Part shown: positions 30,934 through 40,644 of the stretch, one piece after another
Numbering within the stretch: the stretch's first letter is position 1
How the letters are laid out: every line of letters begins with the position of its first letter
NCBI RefSeq assembly: GCF_016756535.1
Contig: NZ_AP023247.1
Span: 5,084,501-5,148,500 of the forward strand
Direction of reading: 5' to 3'
DNA length: 64,000 nt
Source: Mesorhizobium sp. 131-2-1
Lineage (GTDB): Bacteria > Pseudomonadota > Alphaproteobacteria > Rhizobiales > Rhizobiaceae
Position numbers and translations under genes: made by a program
Notes under the pieces: generated by a model
The model's input: the letters and a program-made list of their open reading frames with translations, nothing else
Databases searched by the model: none
What the model was told of the DNA's origin: nothing

Positions 30934-33159
30934 CTAGTTTGGATCGACTGCTATATCGGTCAGGCCGAATCCAAGCATCCGATCGTCGGTGGAGAACCCA
31001 AGTTGTCGCGGCGAGTATGATTTAGCTACAGCTAATGTTACTATGATCTCGCTACCTGAAGACAACTCCTTTGGAAGATCGAAAGACGTCTCAGTTGTTG
31101 GTTGTTGCGCGGCAAAATTCAGAGATCCGATTACTTGACCCGCAATGGAGATTGTCACCGTTTGGGTGGGATCCTGAGGCGCAAGGAAGGCCATGCCGGC
31201 GATCCGAAGCTTGGCTGGTTTTCCCGGGTTGGGGACCCGCAACGAAAGCGTTGCCAACGGCTCTTCAGTCCAGGCGCCCCACTCTTCAGGAATATGCCAG
31301 CCGGTCAACAGACGGTATGGTTTGTTCGAAACCTGCGCGACGTCCGCTGGCGCGTATATTTTCGCCTGGATGCATCGCTCGACAACCTGATTGGGCGGAC
31401 CAATCCATTCGACTTCCTCGCGCGAACCAACCACCGGCTCCAGGGCTGTTCCGCAGACCTGCGGCAAGTCGACAAGTTCGGTTACGTGAGACTCAGTCAG
31501 GGGCTGTTTGACCGGCAGGGTTGGAACATTTTCCAGAAAGGTCAAAACGGAGGCCGTGGGGGAGTAGTTCGTCAGATAGTATGGTGCGCCTCGTTTCCTG
31601 AGTTCCGTGGCCAATCGATCGTAGCCGCTCGCCCAGCCTTCTTGCAGCGGAACGAACCACCAATTGCGTGCCATCGCGTTCTGCTGAGCCAGGTAGAGGG
31701 CCAACAAGGCAAGACCGGCGCCCAGACCGACCCGACGCCGGTATTGGGCCAAGTTGACCAACGCAACGGTCGCCAGCAGGATCGTCAATGGGATCGCAAA
31801 TGGCACCCAGCGCCTTGCTCCCCATGGGTGATCTGGTGAAATTCGGGTGTACAACAGCATCAGGACAATCAAAAGGACTGAGGGCACGGCGAATGCCATG
31901 CCTTTCAAGCCACTCTGGCGCGCCAGCAGCCAGGCACCCGCATATGCGATAAGCAAGGCGGGCACTGTCGTGTACCAGGTGAATTCGCGAGGCGCTCGAA
32001 CATAGCTGAATGCAGAATAGATATCGTACTGCGACTGATCGGCGAAAACGCTCTTCAGAAGTACGTAGACCGTGATTGCAAATCCAAGCGCAACGAACAC
32101 CTGGGAAAGCGGCAGTGCCCATCGCTCCAAAAAGTTGCCCACGACGGAGAAACGCCGCGGAGCAATTATGGACAGGGCAATTTCAAGCCCGGAAAACATC
32201 AAGCAGGCCATGGCGCCCGCGAAGCTGGCCCCCAAGCCAATTGGCCATAGGTCGGAAAAATAGCCGAACGAATTGTCTCGCAGATCGACGATGCTCCAGA
32301 CACAAAGAACCGTCGCGGGCGCAAGAGCGAAAAGGCCTGTCGGCCAGTCACGAGGATTGGAGCACAGCAGCGCGAATATCCATAGCGGGAAAAAGGATGC
32401 GACGAGATACCCGTCGACGCGCGAGAGCATGACGCAGCCGAACGCGATGCTGGCGGTGAATGTTTCCCAGGCTGAGCGCCGCTCGATCGACCTGATCATG
32501 AACAACAGCGCCACGCTGAACAATGAAACCGTGAACACTTCGCTGAGCGACGATCTGGCGACATAGACCACGGCGGCATTGGTCGCGAGCAATATCGTCG
32601 CAAACGGCCACCAGGAACCAACCAGTCTTCGTGCCAGGATCGAGTAGAAGAACAGCGCCAACGTTGCCAGAACGGCCGACGAAATGGCGATCTCATTTTC
32701 TCCAAAAACATCGACGAACGCTGCGCGAAACAGCGCGCTGACATGGTTGAATTGCGCGTGGGATGCTGGCGGCCCGGGATAGATGCCCGGGTAACTATCC
32801 AACTCCGCCGGCGCGGCGTGAGCGGCCGCGTCTCGGGCGACCTGTTCCCAAGCGTCAACCTTCGGCCAGCCAAAGTCGGCCGAGGTCTGCGCGATGATAT
32901 TGTACACACCGTTGTCGCGCCCGGCGTCGAGTTCCGTTGTGGCGAAGGTGAAGACGTACGCGCCGAAGATCAGCGCAAGGAGCGAAGGACCAAGAACAGC
33001 CGATCTTCGATCGGCGTCAGGAAAATTTGGCGACAGCAGCGCAGCCAGATACGCCAGTGCAAACACGAGATAGCCGTTGAAGACGTGAAATCGCGCGAGG
33101 ATGAGCGAGGCGAGCGCGGCCGTGATCAGCGCGAAAGAAAGTTGTCCGGTAAATTTCAT
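30934..33159 (-). CDS. Multispanning GT-C-like membrane protein with C-terminal beta domain
   Basis: 741 aa with at least ten hydrophobic segments over residues 1-490, a periplasmic-looking middle, and a C-terminal domain from about 620 (WGAWTEEPLATLSLR to LGFSTDDRMLGFGL) matching that of the GT4 protein at 22621. An early ELDAGRDNGVYN segment is placed like the acidic catalytic loop of GT-C glycosyltransferases that use polyprenyl-phosphate sugars. The likely role is periplasmic glycosylation of the polysaccharide or lipid. The start codon overlaps the stop of the upstream flippase-like gene (ATGA). Confidence 0.72.
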   Translation of the reverse strand: MKFTGQLSFALITAALASLILARFHVFNGYLVFALAYLAALLSPNFPDADRRSAVLGPSLLALIFGAYVFTFATTELDAGRDNGVYNIIAQTSADFGWPKVDAWEQVARDAAAHAAPAELDSYPGIYPGPPASHAQFNHVSALFRAAFVDVFGENEIAISSAVLATLALFFYSILARRLVGSWWPFATILLATNAAVVYVARSSLSEVFTVSLFSVALLFMIRSIERRSAWETFTASIAFGCVMLSRVDGYLVASFFPLWIFALLCSNPRDWPTGLFALAPATVLCVWSIVDLRDNSFGYFSDLWPIGLGASFAGAMACLMFSGLEIALSIIAPRRFSVVGNFLERWALPLSQVFVALGFAITVYVLLKSVFADQSQYDIYSAFSYVRAPREFTWYTTVPALLIAYAGAWLLARQSGLKGMAFAVPSVLLIVLMLLYTRISPDHPWGARRWVPFAIPLTILLATVALVNLAQYRRRVGLGAGLALLALYLAQQNAMARNWWFVPLQEGWASGYDRLATELRKRGAPYYLTNYSPTASVLTFLENVPTLPVKQPLTESHVTELVDLPQVCGTALEPVVGSREEVEWIGPPNQVVERCIQAKIYAPADVAQVSNKPYRLLTGWHIPEEWGAWTEEPLATLSLRVPNPGKPAKLRIAGMAFLAPQDPTQTVTISIAGQVIGSLNFAAQQPTTETSFDLPKELSSGSEIIVTLAVAKSYSPRQLGFSTDDRMLGFGLTDIAVDPN

Positions 33160-34076
33160 GAGACTGATCCGGTTCTCCTGAGCGCCAGGAGAGCGATCCC
33201 CAAAACAAAGCCCATAAGGTCTGCCAGGGTCGCCGCCAGGCGCACCAGGAGCGCAAGCGTTGCGGCTTCGGTTGCGGAAAAGGTGGGGTAGAGGAGAAGG
33301 ACGGTCGTTGCTTCACGGACACCGATTCCTCCAGGCGATCCCGGCGTGATGTAGCCGGCTAGAAACGACGCGGACGCTACCCCGACGCAGGCGAGCATTC
33401 CAATCGGCTTGTCCGGGAACAACAAACCGGATGAAGACCACAGTGCCAGTCCATTCAAACCGAAGTTGACGAGGTCGATGGCTCCGACAGCAAGAAGCCG
33501 TTTGCGCGAGGCGGCCAGGTCAGCCAGGAGTTGCCGGATGAAGGGGGCTATCCGGCTTCGAAACACTATGGCCGCCACTGTCACGACCACGACAATGGAC
33601 AAAAGACCCACAGCGAGCCAGGTCGCCACACCGCTGAACCTCAGCGCCTGCAGCAGCCATTCGCGCAAAAGCACCGCAACCAGGGCGAAGCCGACGCTAA
33701 GCAAGGCGATCGCCTCGACGATCATCGCTTTCGTCGATGCGCTGACGGGTATGTCGTAAGATTTGAGCACCACAGCCCTGCCAACGAGATGGCCGACATT
33801 GCCGGGAAGATACTTGCCGATCTGGGTGGAGAGAAAAACCGGGCCTATGAGACCAAGCGGGCGACCTACGCCGAAAACACCAAGCAGCATATGCCAGTTG
33901 AGAGCGGCGAGCAGGAGGCTGCAAAAAATTGCCGCCGTACCGATCAGCAGCGAAGTCCAAAAGAAGGGGGCGGTTGCAGCCCGGAAAAGCACCTCGGGTG
34001 AACGGGCAACTGCCGCAATGAAGAATACCAGCCCCGCCAACGACAGCGTGATCCCGACAATGCGGAGCGCTTTCAC
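33156..34076 (-). CDS. LPG-synthase-TM / AglD-like membrane protein
   Basis: 306 aa with about eight hydrophobic segments. QIGKYLPGNVGHLVGRAVVL and AGYITPGSPGGIGVREA are the hallmark motifs of the lysylphosphatidylglycerol-synthase membrane domain (UPF0104) family, members of which flip lipids or accompany glycosyltransferases. Here it lies in a coupled run methyltransferase - this gene - GT-C-like gene, each overlapping the next by ATGA, which suggests joint work on a lipid-linked sugar. Confidence 0.83.
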   Translation of the reverse strand: MKALRIVGITLSLAGLVFFIAAVARSPEVLFRAATAPFFWTSLLIGTAAIFCSLLLAALNWHMLLGVFGVGRPLGLIGPVFLSTQIGKYLPGNVGHLVGRAVVLKSYDIPVSASTKAMIVEAIALLSVGFALVAVLLREWLLQALRFSGVATWLAVGLLSIVVVVTVAAIVFRSRIAPFIRQLLADLAASRKRLLAVGAIDLVNFGLNGLALWSSSGLLFPDKPIGMLACVGVASASFLAGYITPGSPGGIGVREATTVLLLYPTFSATEAATLALLVRLAATLADLMGFVLGIALLALRRTGSVS

Positions 34077-34798
34077 CGTTGCTTCCTTGCCACGAATATG
34101 AGGGTCGGAACGATCCCCCGCGTCGCCCTGAAGACGAAATCCGGAATGTTGCTCGCGAATTTGTAGGCGCCGACATTTCTTTCCAAATCGCCGACAAGGC
34201 GAATCGCGTCGATGGTCTTGTCTTGCGCGTCGAACCCGGCTTCGCTCAACAGAGTTTCAGCTTCGGTTCGAGAGAGAGGCCGACAGTCATAGCGATGCTT
34301 CGCCCCACGAAGTCGGATGTAACGATCCGCGATTGGAGCGGGCAGCCAACTCAGCAACGGAAGTTTGTAGTGAGTTTCGAAAAGCCGCCATTTGTTGGGG
34401 ACCGCAAAGTACAAGGTTCCATCCGGCTTAAGGCAACGGTGAATTTCGTCGAGATGCCGCCGCTGCTCAGTAAGATCACCGACATGCTCGATAACATGGT
34501 TGGTGACGACCAGATCGAAGTGCTCGTTCGGAAACGGCAGTCTGGTGTCGTCCACCTTATGGAAGACATAGCCCTGCTTTATCTGGCGCTCGTCATTGAT
34601 GTCGGTCGCGAAGGTCCCGCGCGGGCCAAAACCGAGCTCGGAAAAGTAACTTGCGATGAAGCCGGAGCCACAACCGACCTCGAGCATGCGCATTCCCGAC
34701 TTCGGTGCCGTCATCCCGGACAGCATCGCAATCTTCCGGGCCTTGGCATTTCGGCTTTCCGCATCAAGGATCGCGTGTGAAAGGCGGAAGGCTTCCAT
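34073..34798 (-). CDS. Class I SAM-dependent methyltransferase
   Basis: 241 aa with RMLEVGCGSGFIASYFSELG as AdoMet loop, DDTRLPFPNEHFDLVVTNHVIEHV as motif II and HRCLKPDGTLYFAVPN as motif III, the Methyltransf_11 pattern. The C-terminal LSRTEAETLLSEAGF is also common in sugar or lipid methyltransferases. It is coupled to the membrane protein gene downstream by ATGA overlap. The substrate is unknown; a sugar in the same glycan is likely. Confidence 0.85.
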   Translation of the reverse strand: MEAFRLSHAILDAESRNAKARKIAMLSGMTAPKSGMRMLEVGCGSGFIASYFSELGFGPRGTFATDINDERQIKQGYVFHKVDDTRLPFPNEHFDLVVTNHVIEHVGDLTEQRRHLDEIHRCLKPDGTLYFAVPNKWRLFETHYKLPLLSWLPAPIADRYIRLRGAKHRYDCRPLSRTEAETLLSEAGFDAQDKTIDAIRLVGDLERNVGAYKFASNIPDFVFRATRGIVPTLIFVARKQR

Positions 34799-34808
34799 GC
34801 GCGTCGCC

Positions 34809-35891
34809 CTATTGTCTCTTCAATTCCGACGCAAGGCTGCGCCAGGTGAGCCGTTCATTGGTTGCCGCTATGGCGTCAGGCTCATACCATTTGCCTCCAT
34901 CCATAACGCGCGACAAGGCACCCGCAAGCGCGTCTATGTTTCCCGCCTCGACCAAAATGCCTGTTCCGGGCGCAACGATATCGACGAAGCCGCCAACTTC
35001 GCTTGCGACCACAGGCTTGTGGTAGTTTAAGGCAAGCGCTGCCACAGCGCTGCCCGAGGCTGAGCGATAGGGCAGGACAATTGCGTCCGCACGCGCGAAG
35101 AGATTGGCTGCCGACTGGTTCGAGACATAGGCATTCACCATTTCGACCTTTTCGGAGATACCGCCTTCGCTGATAATCCTTTCGTATGCTGAAGCGCCGT
35201 CCCAGCTTTCCCCGGCAATGGTGAGATGGAAGTCCCTGTCGGCAAGCCTGGCCAAGGCCTGCAAAAGTATGTCTAAGCCCTTATATGGCCGGATCAACCC
35301 GAAGAAGAGGAGTTCCGTTCCCGCGCGTCGCGGCAATTCGCGATCCGGCGCAGGGAAGGCATCGTAGGCGGGAATCGGATGCATCCGGATCGATGCTGCC
35401 GGAAACATTTCGCCCAGACTCTCACGATGGCGACTGGAGTGCACGAACAACTCCTTGCAGTCGCCTAAGGCCAGGTTGCGAAGCTTGACTTTCCAGCCGG
35501 CGGCTTCGTGATCATCCACATTATGGCAAATCACCACCAGCCGCTTGCCACAGCGTCTGGCAAGCCGTTTCACCCAAATGATGAACGGTGCCCAATAGAC
35601 GTGCCACCACTGCACGACGATCAGATCCGGATTCAAGGATCGAATGCGGCGGCCAACCGCTGGCCAGGTGAACGGATTGGCGGAATCGACGATGTATTCG
35701 ACGTCCGGCAGATATGCGCGCGGCTCGGGTTCCTTGTCGCTTCCGCCGGGGTACATGAATGCTGGAAACTGACGCGAGAAAGATATCGTAAATCGATCAT
35801 CCGACTCGGCGAGAGCCTGATGCAATTGAGCCGTGTATTGAGCTATTCCTCCGCGATAGGGCGGAACAGGCCCAATTAGCACTATGCGCAT
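34809..35891 (-). CDS. GT4 glycosyltransferase
   Basis: GT-B enzyme, 360 aa. The N-terminus MRIVLIGPVPPYRGGIAQYTAQLHQAL and the donor half with LLFFGLIRPYKGLDILLQAL, LPYRSASGSAVAALALNYHKPVVASEVGG (a variant of the EGFG/E-x7-E motif) define GT4. It should move a nucleotide-sugar onto a growing lipid-linked glycan at the cytoplasmic membrane. The ATG at 35891 overlaps the stop of the GT2 gene by one base; the much longer frame upstream belongs to that gene's region. Confidence 0.87.
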   Translation of the reverse strand: MRIVLIGPVPPYRGGIAQYTAQLHQALAESDDRFTISFSRQFPAFMYPGGSDKEPEPRAYLPDVEYIVDSANPFTWPAVGRRIRSLNPDLIVVQWWHVYWAPFIIWVKRLARRCGKRLVVICHNVDDHEAAGWKVKLRNLALGDCKELFVHSSRHRESLGEMFPAASIRMHPIPAYDAFPAPDRELPRRAGTELLFFGLIRPYKGLDILLQALARLADRDFHLTIAGESWDGASAYERIISEGGISEKVEMVNAYVSNQSAANLFARADAIVLPYRSASGSAVAALALNYHKPVVASEVGGFVDIVAPGTGILVEAGNIDALAGALSRVMDGGKWYEPDAIAATNERLTWRSLASELKRQ

Positions 35892-36883
35892 CAACGCTCC
35901 GAGTTCCGGACGAGATTCGCCCGCTGCGTATAGCGGATGTCCTCGAGAAGCTTGCGGTTGGCCGCTATCACATCGGCCAGGAAAGCGACGAGGAGGCACT
36001 GGAAGCCCATCGACATCAGCGCGCCCGCCAGGATCACCGACTGTATGTGGCCTGTGCCCGTTCCGGTCAGGTAGAAATAGAGGAAGCGCAGGCCGATCAG
36101 GAAGCCAAGCCCGAAAAGCAGCGCCGCGGCGATGCCGAAGAAGCGGGCCGGCTGGTAGATGACGAAGATGCGCACGATGGTGAAGATCGAACGCTTCAGA
36201 TAGGAAGGTATGCTCTTGACCAGCTTCGATGGCCTGAGATCGCCGTTGACGCGGATCGGCACCGAGACCACGCGCATGTTCTTGCGGCCTGCCTGGATTA
36301 TGGTTTCCAGCGTGTAGGTGTAGTTGTTGAACACGATCAGGCGCTGGGCCGCGTTCCGCGAGATGGCGCGGAACCCGCTCGGCGCATCCTGGACGTCGGT
36401 GCCGCTGCTCACCCGAACCACCCAGCTGCCAAGCTTCTGCAGCAGCTTCTTGACCGGAGAGAAATGTTCTATCTCCGAGATCGGCCGCGCGCCGACGACC
36501 ATGTCGGCGCGCCCCTGCAGGATTGGCAAGGTCAGGGCCGGAAGATCGGCGGCATGGTATTGATTGTCGGCGTCCGTGTTGACGATGACATCGGCGCCCC
36601 GTGCCAGGCAGGCCTCGATGCCGGTCATGAAGGCGGCGGCAAGGCCCCGATTGCTGGTGTGACGGACGACATGGTCGACGCCGTTTTCCTCGGCAATCCT
36701 GACCGTTTCGTCGCTGCTTCCGTCATCGATGATCAACCATTCCACGCTATCGAAGCCTGTGACGGTCCGCGGCAGATCGCTCAGCGCTATCGCCAGTGTT
36801 TCTGCTTCGTTGTAGCAAGGAATCTGGATGATCAGCTTTGGCAGCAGCTCGCCCTCGAAATCGGGAGGTTGACAACCGTGCAT
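35891..36883 (-). CDS. GT2 glycosyltransferase, DPM/GtrB-like with two C-terminal TM segments
   Basis: 330 aa. The GT-A domain has IIQIPCYNEAETLAIAL, LIIDDGSSDETVRIAEENG and NTDADNQYHAADLPAL (the DxD motif) as in dolichyl- or undecaprenyl-phosphate sugar synthases. Two long hydrophobic segments occupy about residues 235-310. It may charge undecaprenyl phosphate with a sugar for the GT-C-like enzyme encoded nearby. The gene is first in the leftward run and divergent from the GT4 pair. Confidence 0.88.
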   Translation of the reverse strand: MHGCQPPDFEGELLPKLIIQIPCYNEAETLAIALSDLPRTVTGFDSVEWLIIDDGSSDETVRIAEENGVDHVVRHTSNRGLAAAFMTGIEACLARGADVIVNTDADNQYHAADLPALTLPILQGRADMVVGARPISEIEHFSPVKKLLQKLGSWVVRVSSGTDVQDAPSGFRAISRNAAQRLIVFNNYTYTLETIIQAGRKNMRVVSVPIRVNGDLRPSKLVKSIPSYLKRSIFTIVRIFVIYQPARFFGIAAALLFGLGFLIGLRFLYFYLTGTGTGHIQSVILAGALMSMGFQCLLVAFLADVIAANRKLLEDIRYTQRANLVRNSER

Positions 36884-36963
36884 CTATCATCCTGAGGCCG
36901 GGGCGCAAGCGGTTTTCCCCGGCCGAAACTTGTCCTCCCGCTTGGTGTTGCCGAATTGGCGGG

Positions 36964-38139
36964 ATGTCTGTTAGGCCGGATCCTTCGCTTAGGTTTCATT
37001 TCCGGGAGAAAAGATTGAGAATCGGGGTCGATGGCAGGAACCTGGGATCGGCCACCGATGGCATCGGCAGGTTCGTCCACAGCTCGATCAAGGCCCTGTC
37101 GGCGCTCGGCGCCGATGTCTTTCTCTACGCTCCCGGCCAGATCAACGCCAGCTACGATATCCCAGGTGGCGTAGCCTTGCGGACCGCCGGATTTAGGTCA
37201 CTCCCCGCCCGCGCGCTGTGGGGACAAGTCGTCCTGCCGTCCTTAGCCTCGCGCGACACCGTGGATGTGTTATGGGGGCCGGCGCACCGCTTGCCCCTCA
37301 CCCTCGCCGAGCGTATCGCACGCGTGGTCACCATCCACGATCTCGTCTGGGTGCACGCGCCGGAGACCATGCGCGCCCGAACCCGGATCGGCGAGCGCCT
37401 GCTGATGAAACCGGCATTGCAAAGGGCCGACAGGGTGGCGACCGATTCTAACGCCACGGCAACCGCCTTGACGGTAGAGTTCTCCTGGCTGCGGTCGCCG
37501 ATCAGCACGGTCGCCCCCGGCACGACCTCGCTCCCCACCCCGGGCGGCTTTTCGAGCCTGGAGCAGGTCGGCATCACCAGGCCCTACGCGCTTTTCGTCG
37601 GCACGCTCGAGCCGAGAAAGAACCTGGGCAGGCTGATAGAGGCCTACGGCCTGCTGCCGGCAAGCGCGCGGTCCGCCTGCGACCTGGTGATCGTCGGCGG
37701 CAGTGGCTGGAAACAGACGAGCCTGGCCGACGACGTGCGCCGCGGCGGGCTCGAGAAGAACGTCATCTTCACCGGGTTCGTCGACGACGGGATGCTTGCA
37801 ACGCTCTATGCGAATTGCCTTTTCCTGGCGATGCCGTCCCTCTATGAGGGCTTCGGCTTTCCGATTGTCGAGGCGCAGTCCTTCGGCAAGCCGGTCCTGA
37901 CGTCCAACACATCCTCGATGCCGGAAGTCGCCGGCCACAGCGCCATTCTCGTCGATCCGAACGATCCCAGGGCGATCGCCGACGCGTTCGGCCGGCTTTG
38001 CAGCGATGCGCAATTGCGCCAGACGATCGCGGCCGGCGCGCGCCTCAATGCGGAACGTTTTACCTGGGAAAATCACGCCAGAGGCATGCTCGACATCTTT
38101 GAACAGGCCATCGGACAAAGACGAAGGACCGCGGCTTGA
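36964..38139 (+). CDS. GT4 glycosyltransferase (mannosyl-/rhamnosyltransferase-like)
   Basis: 391 aa, GT-B. LRIGVDGRNLGSATDGIGRFVHSSIKAL opens the acceptor half; LFVGTLEPRKNLGRLIEAY and MPSLYEGFGFPIVEAQSFGKPVLTSNTSSMPEVAG define the donor half. Family members with this VDGRN..GIGR and TLEPRKN pattern often transfer mannose or rhamnose from GDP-sugars. The ATG at 36964 has GGCGGG close upstream; a TTG at 37015 behind GGGAG is an alternative start (374 aa). The stop overlaps the next gene (TTGA). Confidence 0.87.
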   Translation: MSVRPDPSLRFHFREKRLRIGVDGRNLGSATDGIGRFVHSSIKALSALGADVFLYAPGQINASYDIPGGVALRTAGFRSLPARALWGQVVLPSLASRDTVDVLWGPAHRLPLTLAERIARVVTIHDLVWVHAPETMRARTRIGERLLMKPALQRADRVATDSNATATALTVEFSWLRSPISTVAPGTTSLPTPGGFSSLEQVGITRPYALFVGTLEPRKNLGRLIEAYGLLPASARSACDLVIVGGSGWKQTSLADDVRRGGLEKNVIFTGFVDDGMLATLYANCLFLAMPSLYEGFGFPIVEAQSFGKPVLTSNTSSMPEVAGHSAILVDPNDPRAIADAFGRLCSDAQLRQTIAAGARLNAERFTWENHARGMLDIFEQAIGQRRRTAA

Positions 38140-39254
38140 GAGTCCTGCATTTCTTCAAGACCTACTGGCCGGACACTTTTGGCGGCGTCGAACGGACGAT
38201 CCATGCCATCGCCCAAAGCACGGCCCGCCATGGCATCGAAACGGAAGTGCTGTCGCTCAGCCGCACGCCCGACGAGGCCACGCGTCCCCTGGACGAACAT
38301 ATGGCCACAAAGGCGAAGCTTGATTTCGAGCTGGCGTCGACGGGATTCTCGCGCGAGGTTTTCCGCAGATTCCGGGTCCTCTCCGCCAAGGCCGACCTGA
38401 TCCACTATCACTTTCCATGGCCGCTCATGGACGTGGTGCATTTTCAGTCCCGCCACGGCAAGCCGGCGGTCGTCACCTACCATTCCGACATCGTCAAGCA
38501 GCGGCTCATCCTGCCTTTTTACCGGCCGTTGATGACGCGCTTCCTGGCGGATGTCGACGCCATCGTGGCGACATCGCCGGACTATCTGCGATCGAGCCCC
38601 GTTCTTGCGGCATTCAGGGCCAAGGCGAAAGTCATTCCCATCGGCATCGACGAAGGCGCCTACCCTTCCCCGACCGAGGCCGACAATGACTGGTGCCGGT
38701 CGACAGTTCCGGAGCCGTTCGTGCTGTTCGTCGGCGTCCTGCGTTACTACAAGGGACTGGATGTCCTGATCCAGGCCGCTGGCGAGGTCCGCTGCAAGAT
38801 CGTCATTGCCGGCTCGGGGCCCATTGAACGGGAGCTCAGGCTGCAGGCCGAGACCCTGCGCCGCGACAATGTGATCTTCCTTGGCGAAGTGAGCGAGCCG
38901 CGCAAGATGGCATTGCTCGACAATTGCCTCGGCTTCATCTTTCCCTCGAACCAGAGGTCGGAGGCCTACGGGCTTTCGCTGGTCGAGGCGGCAATGCGCG
39001 GCAAGCCGATGGTTTCGTGCGAAATCGGAACTGGCACGAGCTATGTCAATGAAGCCGGCCAGACCGGGCTCGTAGTTGCGCCTTCGGATCCGGCCGGGCT
39101 TGCCCAGGCGATCAACCGGCTGATTGCCTCGCCGACGGAAGCGGCGAGCTGGGGACGAGCCGCGCGCGACCGCTACGCGCGCCTGTTCACCGCCGACAGG
39201 ATGGGGAAATCCTACGCCGAGCTTTACCGTCAGCTCGGCAGCCGCAAAGGCTGA
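38136..39254 (+). CDS. GT4 glycosyltransferase
   Basis: 372 aa, GT-B. RVLHFFKTYWPDTFGGVERTIHAIAQ, VVTYHSDIVKQRLILPFYRPLMTRFL and LFVGVLRYYKGLDVLIQA with SEAYGLSLVEAAMRGKPMVSCEIGTG fit GT4. It starts at TTG 38136, overlapping the stop of the GT4 gene before it, so both come from one transcript. It is the last gene of the region 2 glycan locus before the frameshifted VOC gene. Confidence 0.87.
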   Translation: MRVLHFFKTYWPDTFGGVERTIHAIAQSTARHGIETEVLSLSRTPDEATRPLDEHMATKAKLDFELASTGFSREVFRRFRVLSAKADLIHYHFPWPLMDVVHFQSRHGKPAVVTYHSDIVKQRLILPFYRPLMTRFLADVDAIVATSPDYLRSSPVLAAFRAKAKVIPIGIDEGAYPSPTEADNDWCRSTVPEPFVLFVGVLRYYKGLDVLIQAAGEVRCKIVIAGSGPIERELRLQAETLRRDNVIFLGEVSEPRKMALLDNCLGFIFPSNQRSEAYGLSLVEAAMRGKPMVSCEIGTGTSYVNEAGQTGLVVAPSDPAGLAQAINRLIASPTEAASWGRAARDRYARLFTADRMGKSYAELYRQLGSRKG

Positions 39255-39377
39255 ACGCCTTGCGATCTTTCCAGCCTGGAGGCATGAACGCGCGCTCCCG
39301 ACAGGTCTACCAGAGGGACTTGCGGCACAGTGCCGGGCGATGTAGAACATAACGAGAACTTTGTGGGGAGTTGCGTC

Positions 39378-39721
39378 ATGAGACTGACCGGGAAGCTCGA
39401 CTATCTGGAACTGCCTGCCACGGCGGCACGCTGGACAGCGTCAAGGCCTTCTACAGCGCCGCCCTCGGCTGGTCGTTCACCGACTACGGGCCAACCTATT
39501 CGGCCTTTGCCGAAGGGCTTGACGGCGGTTTCCAGGCCGATGCCGGAGAAGCCGCCGCCAAACCGCTGCCGGTGCTCTATTCGGAAGCGCTGGAGGAAAC
39601 GCTTACCGCGGTCGAGAATGCCGGCGGCACCATCGTCAAGCCGATCTTCCCGTTTCCTGGAGGCCGGCGCTTCCATTTCGTGGATCCGGCCGGCAATGAG
39701 CTGGCGGTCTGGGGCGAGTAG
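39378..39721 (+). pseudogene. VOC (glyoxalase-like) protein with a frameshift
   Basis: The ATG at 39378 begins MRLTGKLDYLELPAT, a normal VOC N-terminus, in one frame. From about 39422 the matching continuation (GGTLDSVKAFYSAALGWSFTDYG ... FHFVDPAGNELAVWGE) is in another frame. Restoring one G near 39422 joins the two without loss. The full product would be about 115 aa, a typical VOC domain with its FVDPAGNELAVW end. Either a true one-base deletion in a short G run or a sequencing error. Confidence 0.7.
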
Positions 39722-39899
39722 ACGGCAACCCGCAACTCGTCGAGCCAGGTGTCGCGTGACAGTCATGTTCCCCCAAACGCGTGACGGTCCGTAGTGGGAA
39801 ACATGCGGCAAGATTACCTTGGACGCAGCTCGTCCAAGCATTGAGCTTTGCGGCGGCTCGTCCTATAAGGCCCGCGCTCAGCGGGCACGTTGCCGCTGT

Positions 39900-39974
39900 T
39901 GGGGCGTCGCCAAGTGGTAAGGCATCGGTTTTTGGTACCGACATTCCCAGGTTCGAATCCTGGCGCCCCAGCCA
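39900..39974 (+). tRNA. tRNA-Gln (anticodon TTG)
   Basis: Complete cloverleaf: acceptor TGGGGCG (39900-39906) pairs with CGCCCCA (39964-39970), then G and encoded CCA. The anticodon stem TCGGT/ACCGA holds the loop TTTTGGT with TTG at positions 34-36, reading CAA. The T arm carries GTTCGAATC. Its 3' end borders a 0.7 kb stretch lacking convincing genes and then the accessory region, so it is a possible integration site. Confidence 0.96.
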
Positions 39975-40644
39975 AACTTGCTTCCTTTGGCTTTCTCGGC
40001 CGAAAGCGCTGCCGTCGTTTCCGCCAGCAAATCAAATGGTTGTCGGAACACCGCGCGAGCTTCCCATCGTCACACGTGCAGTTCGACAGTGCCGAACTCA
40101 GAAGTGGTTTCTTCTCGCCAGGAGCCTGCGGGGCGAACAGTTGGCGGGCATTGCGCCAGCTCCAGCATGCGCACTTCATCCTCCATGTGTTCCTCGGCTT
40201 CGCCATGCCGCTCGATCTCGCGGAGCAAGCGCGTTTGTTCGACCCGCCGCTGAGCTGCATTCGGCCGTAGAAGGCGCCGTCGATGCGCCCATCGAACTTT
40301 CTGATCCACGACTGGACCACCACGAGATGTCTTCTGCCATGGCGATCAAGCCGCGGACGGGGCCGATCGACATCGAGCAAACTTCGGTCAAAAATGCCCC
40401 AAGAAAGCGGCGTTGCTTAATTCGCTATTGCGTCAGTATCAGTGGCTGGGTCAGAATGTTGCGCGCCGAAGGGGGCTCCGAACCATTCAAGGTTGGCCAA
40501 TAGGCAGCGGCTCTTCTGGCAGACCGTAAGGATCTGTTTCGTCATTCAAAGAGGAGGCCGACCAAGGGTTAGCAACGTACAACTGGCTTTCCGCGAGCGG
40601 CTATTGTAGGTTGCGCGGTAGTTGGGGCAGACACGCGAAGCTTG
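39975..40644. other. Gene-poor stretch downstream of tRNA-Gln
   Basis: About 670 bp in which I find no convincing gene. One minus-strand frame (40070-40309) contains a helix-like segment (QTRLLREIERHGEAEEHMEDEV) but has a weak start and may be a fragment. The stretch looks like decayed sequence, such as often follows a tRNA used for integration. The upstream region of the Crp/Fnr gene is included. Confidence 0.45.

Noticed and set aside
40070..40309. Minus-strand 79-codon frame with a helical, charged segment
   Set aside because: No convincing ribosome site or family match and it lies in apparently decayed DNA; kept only as a note in the gene-poor stretch.
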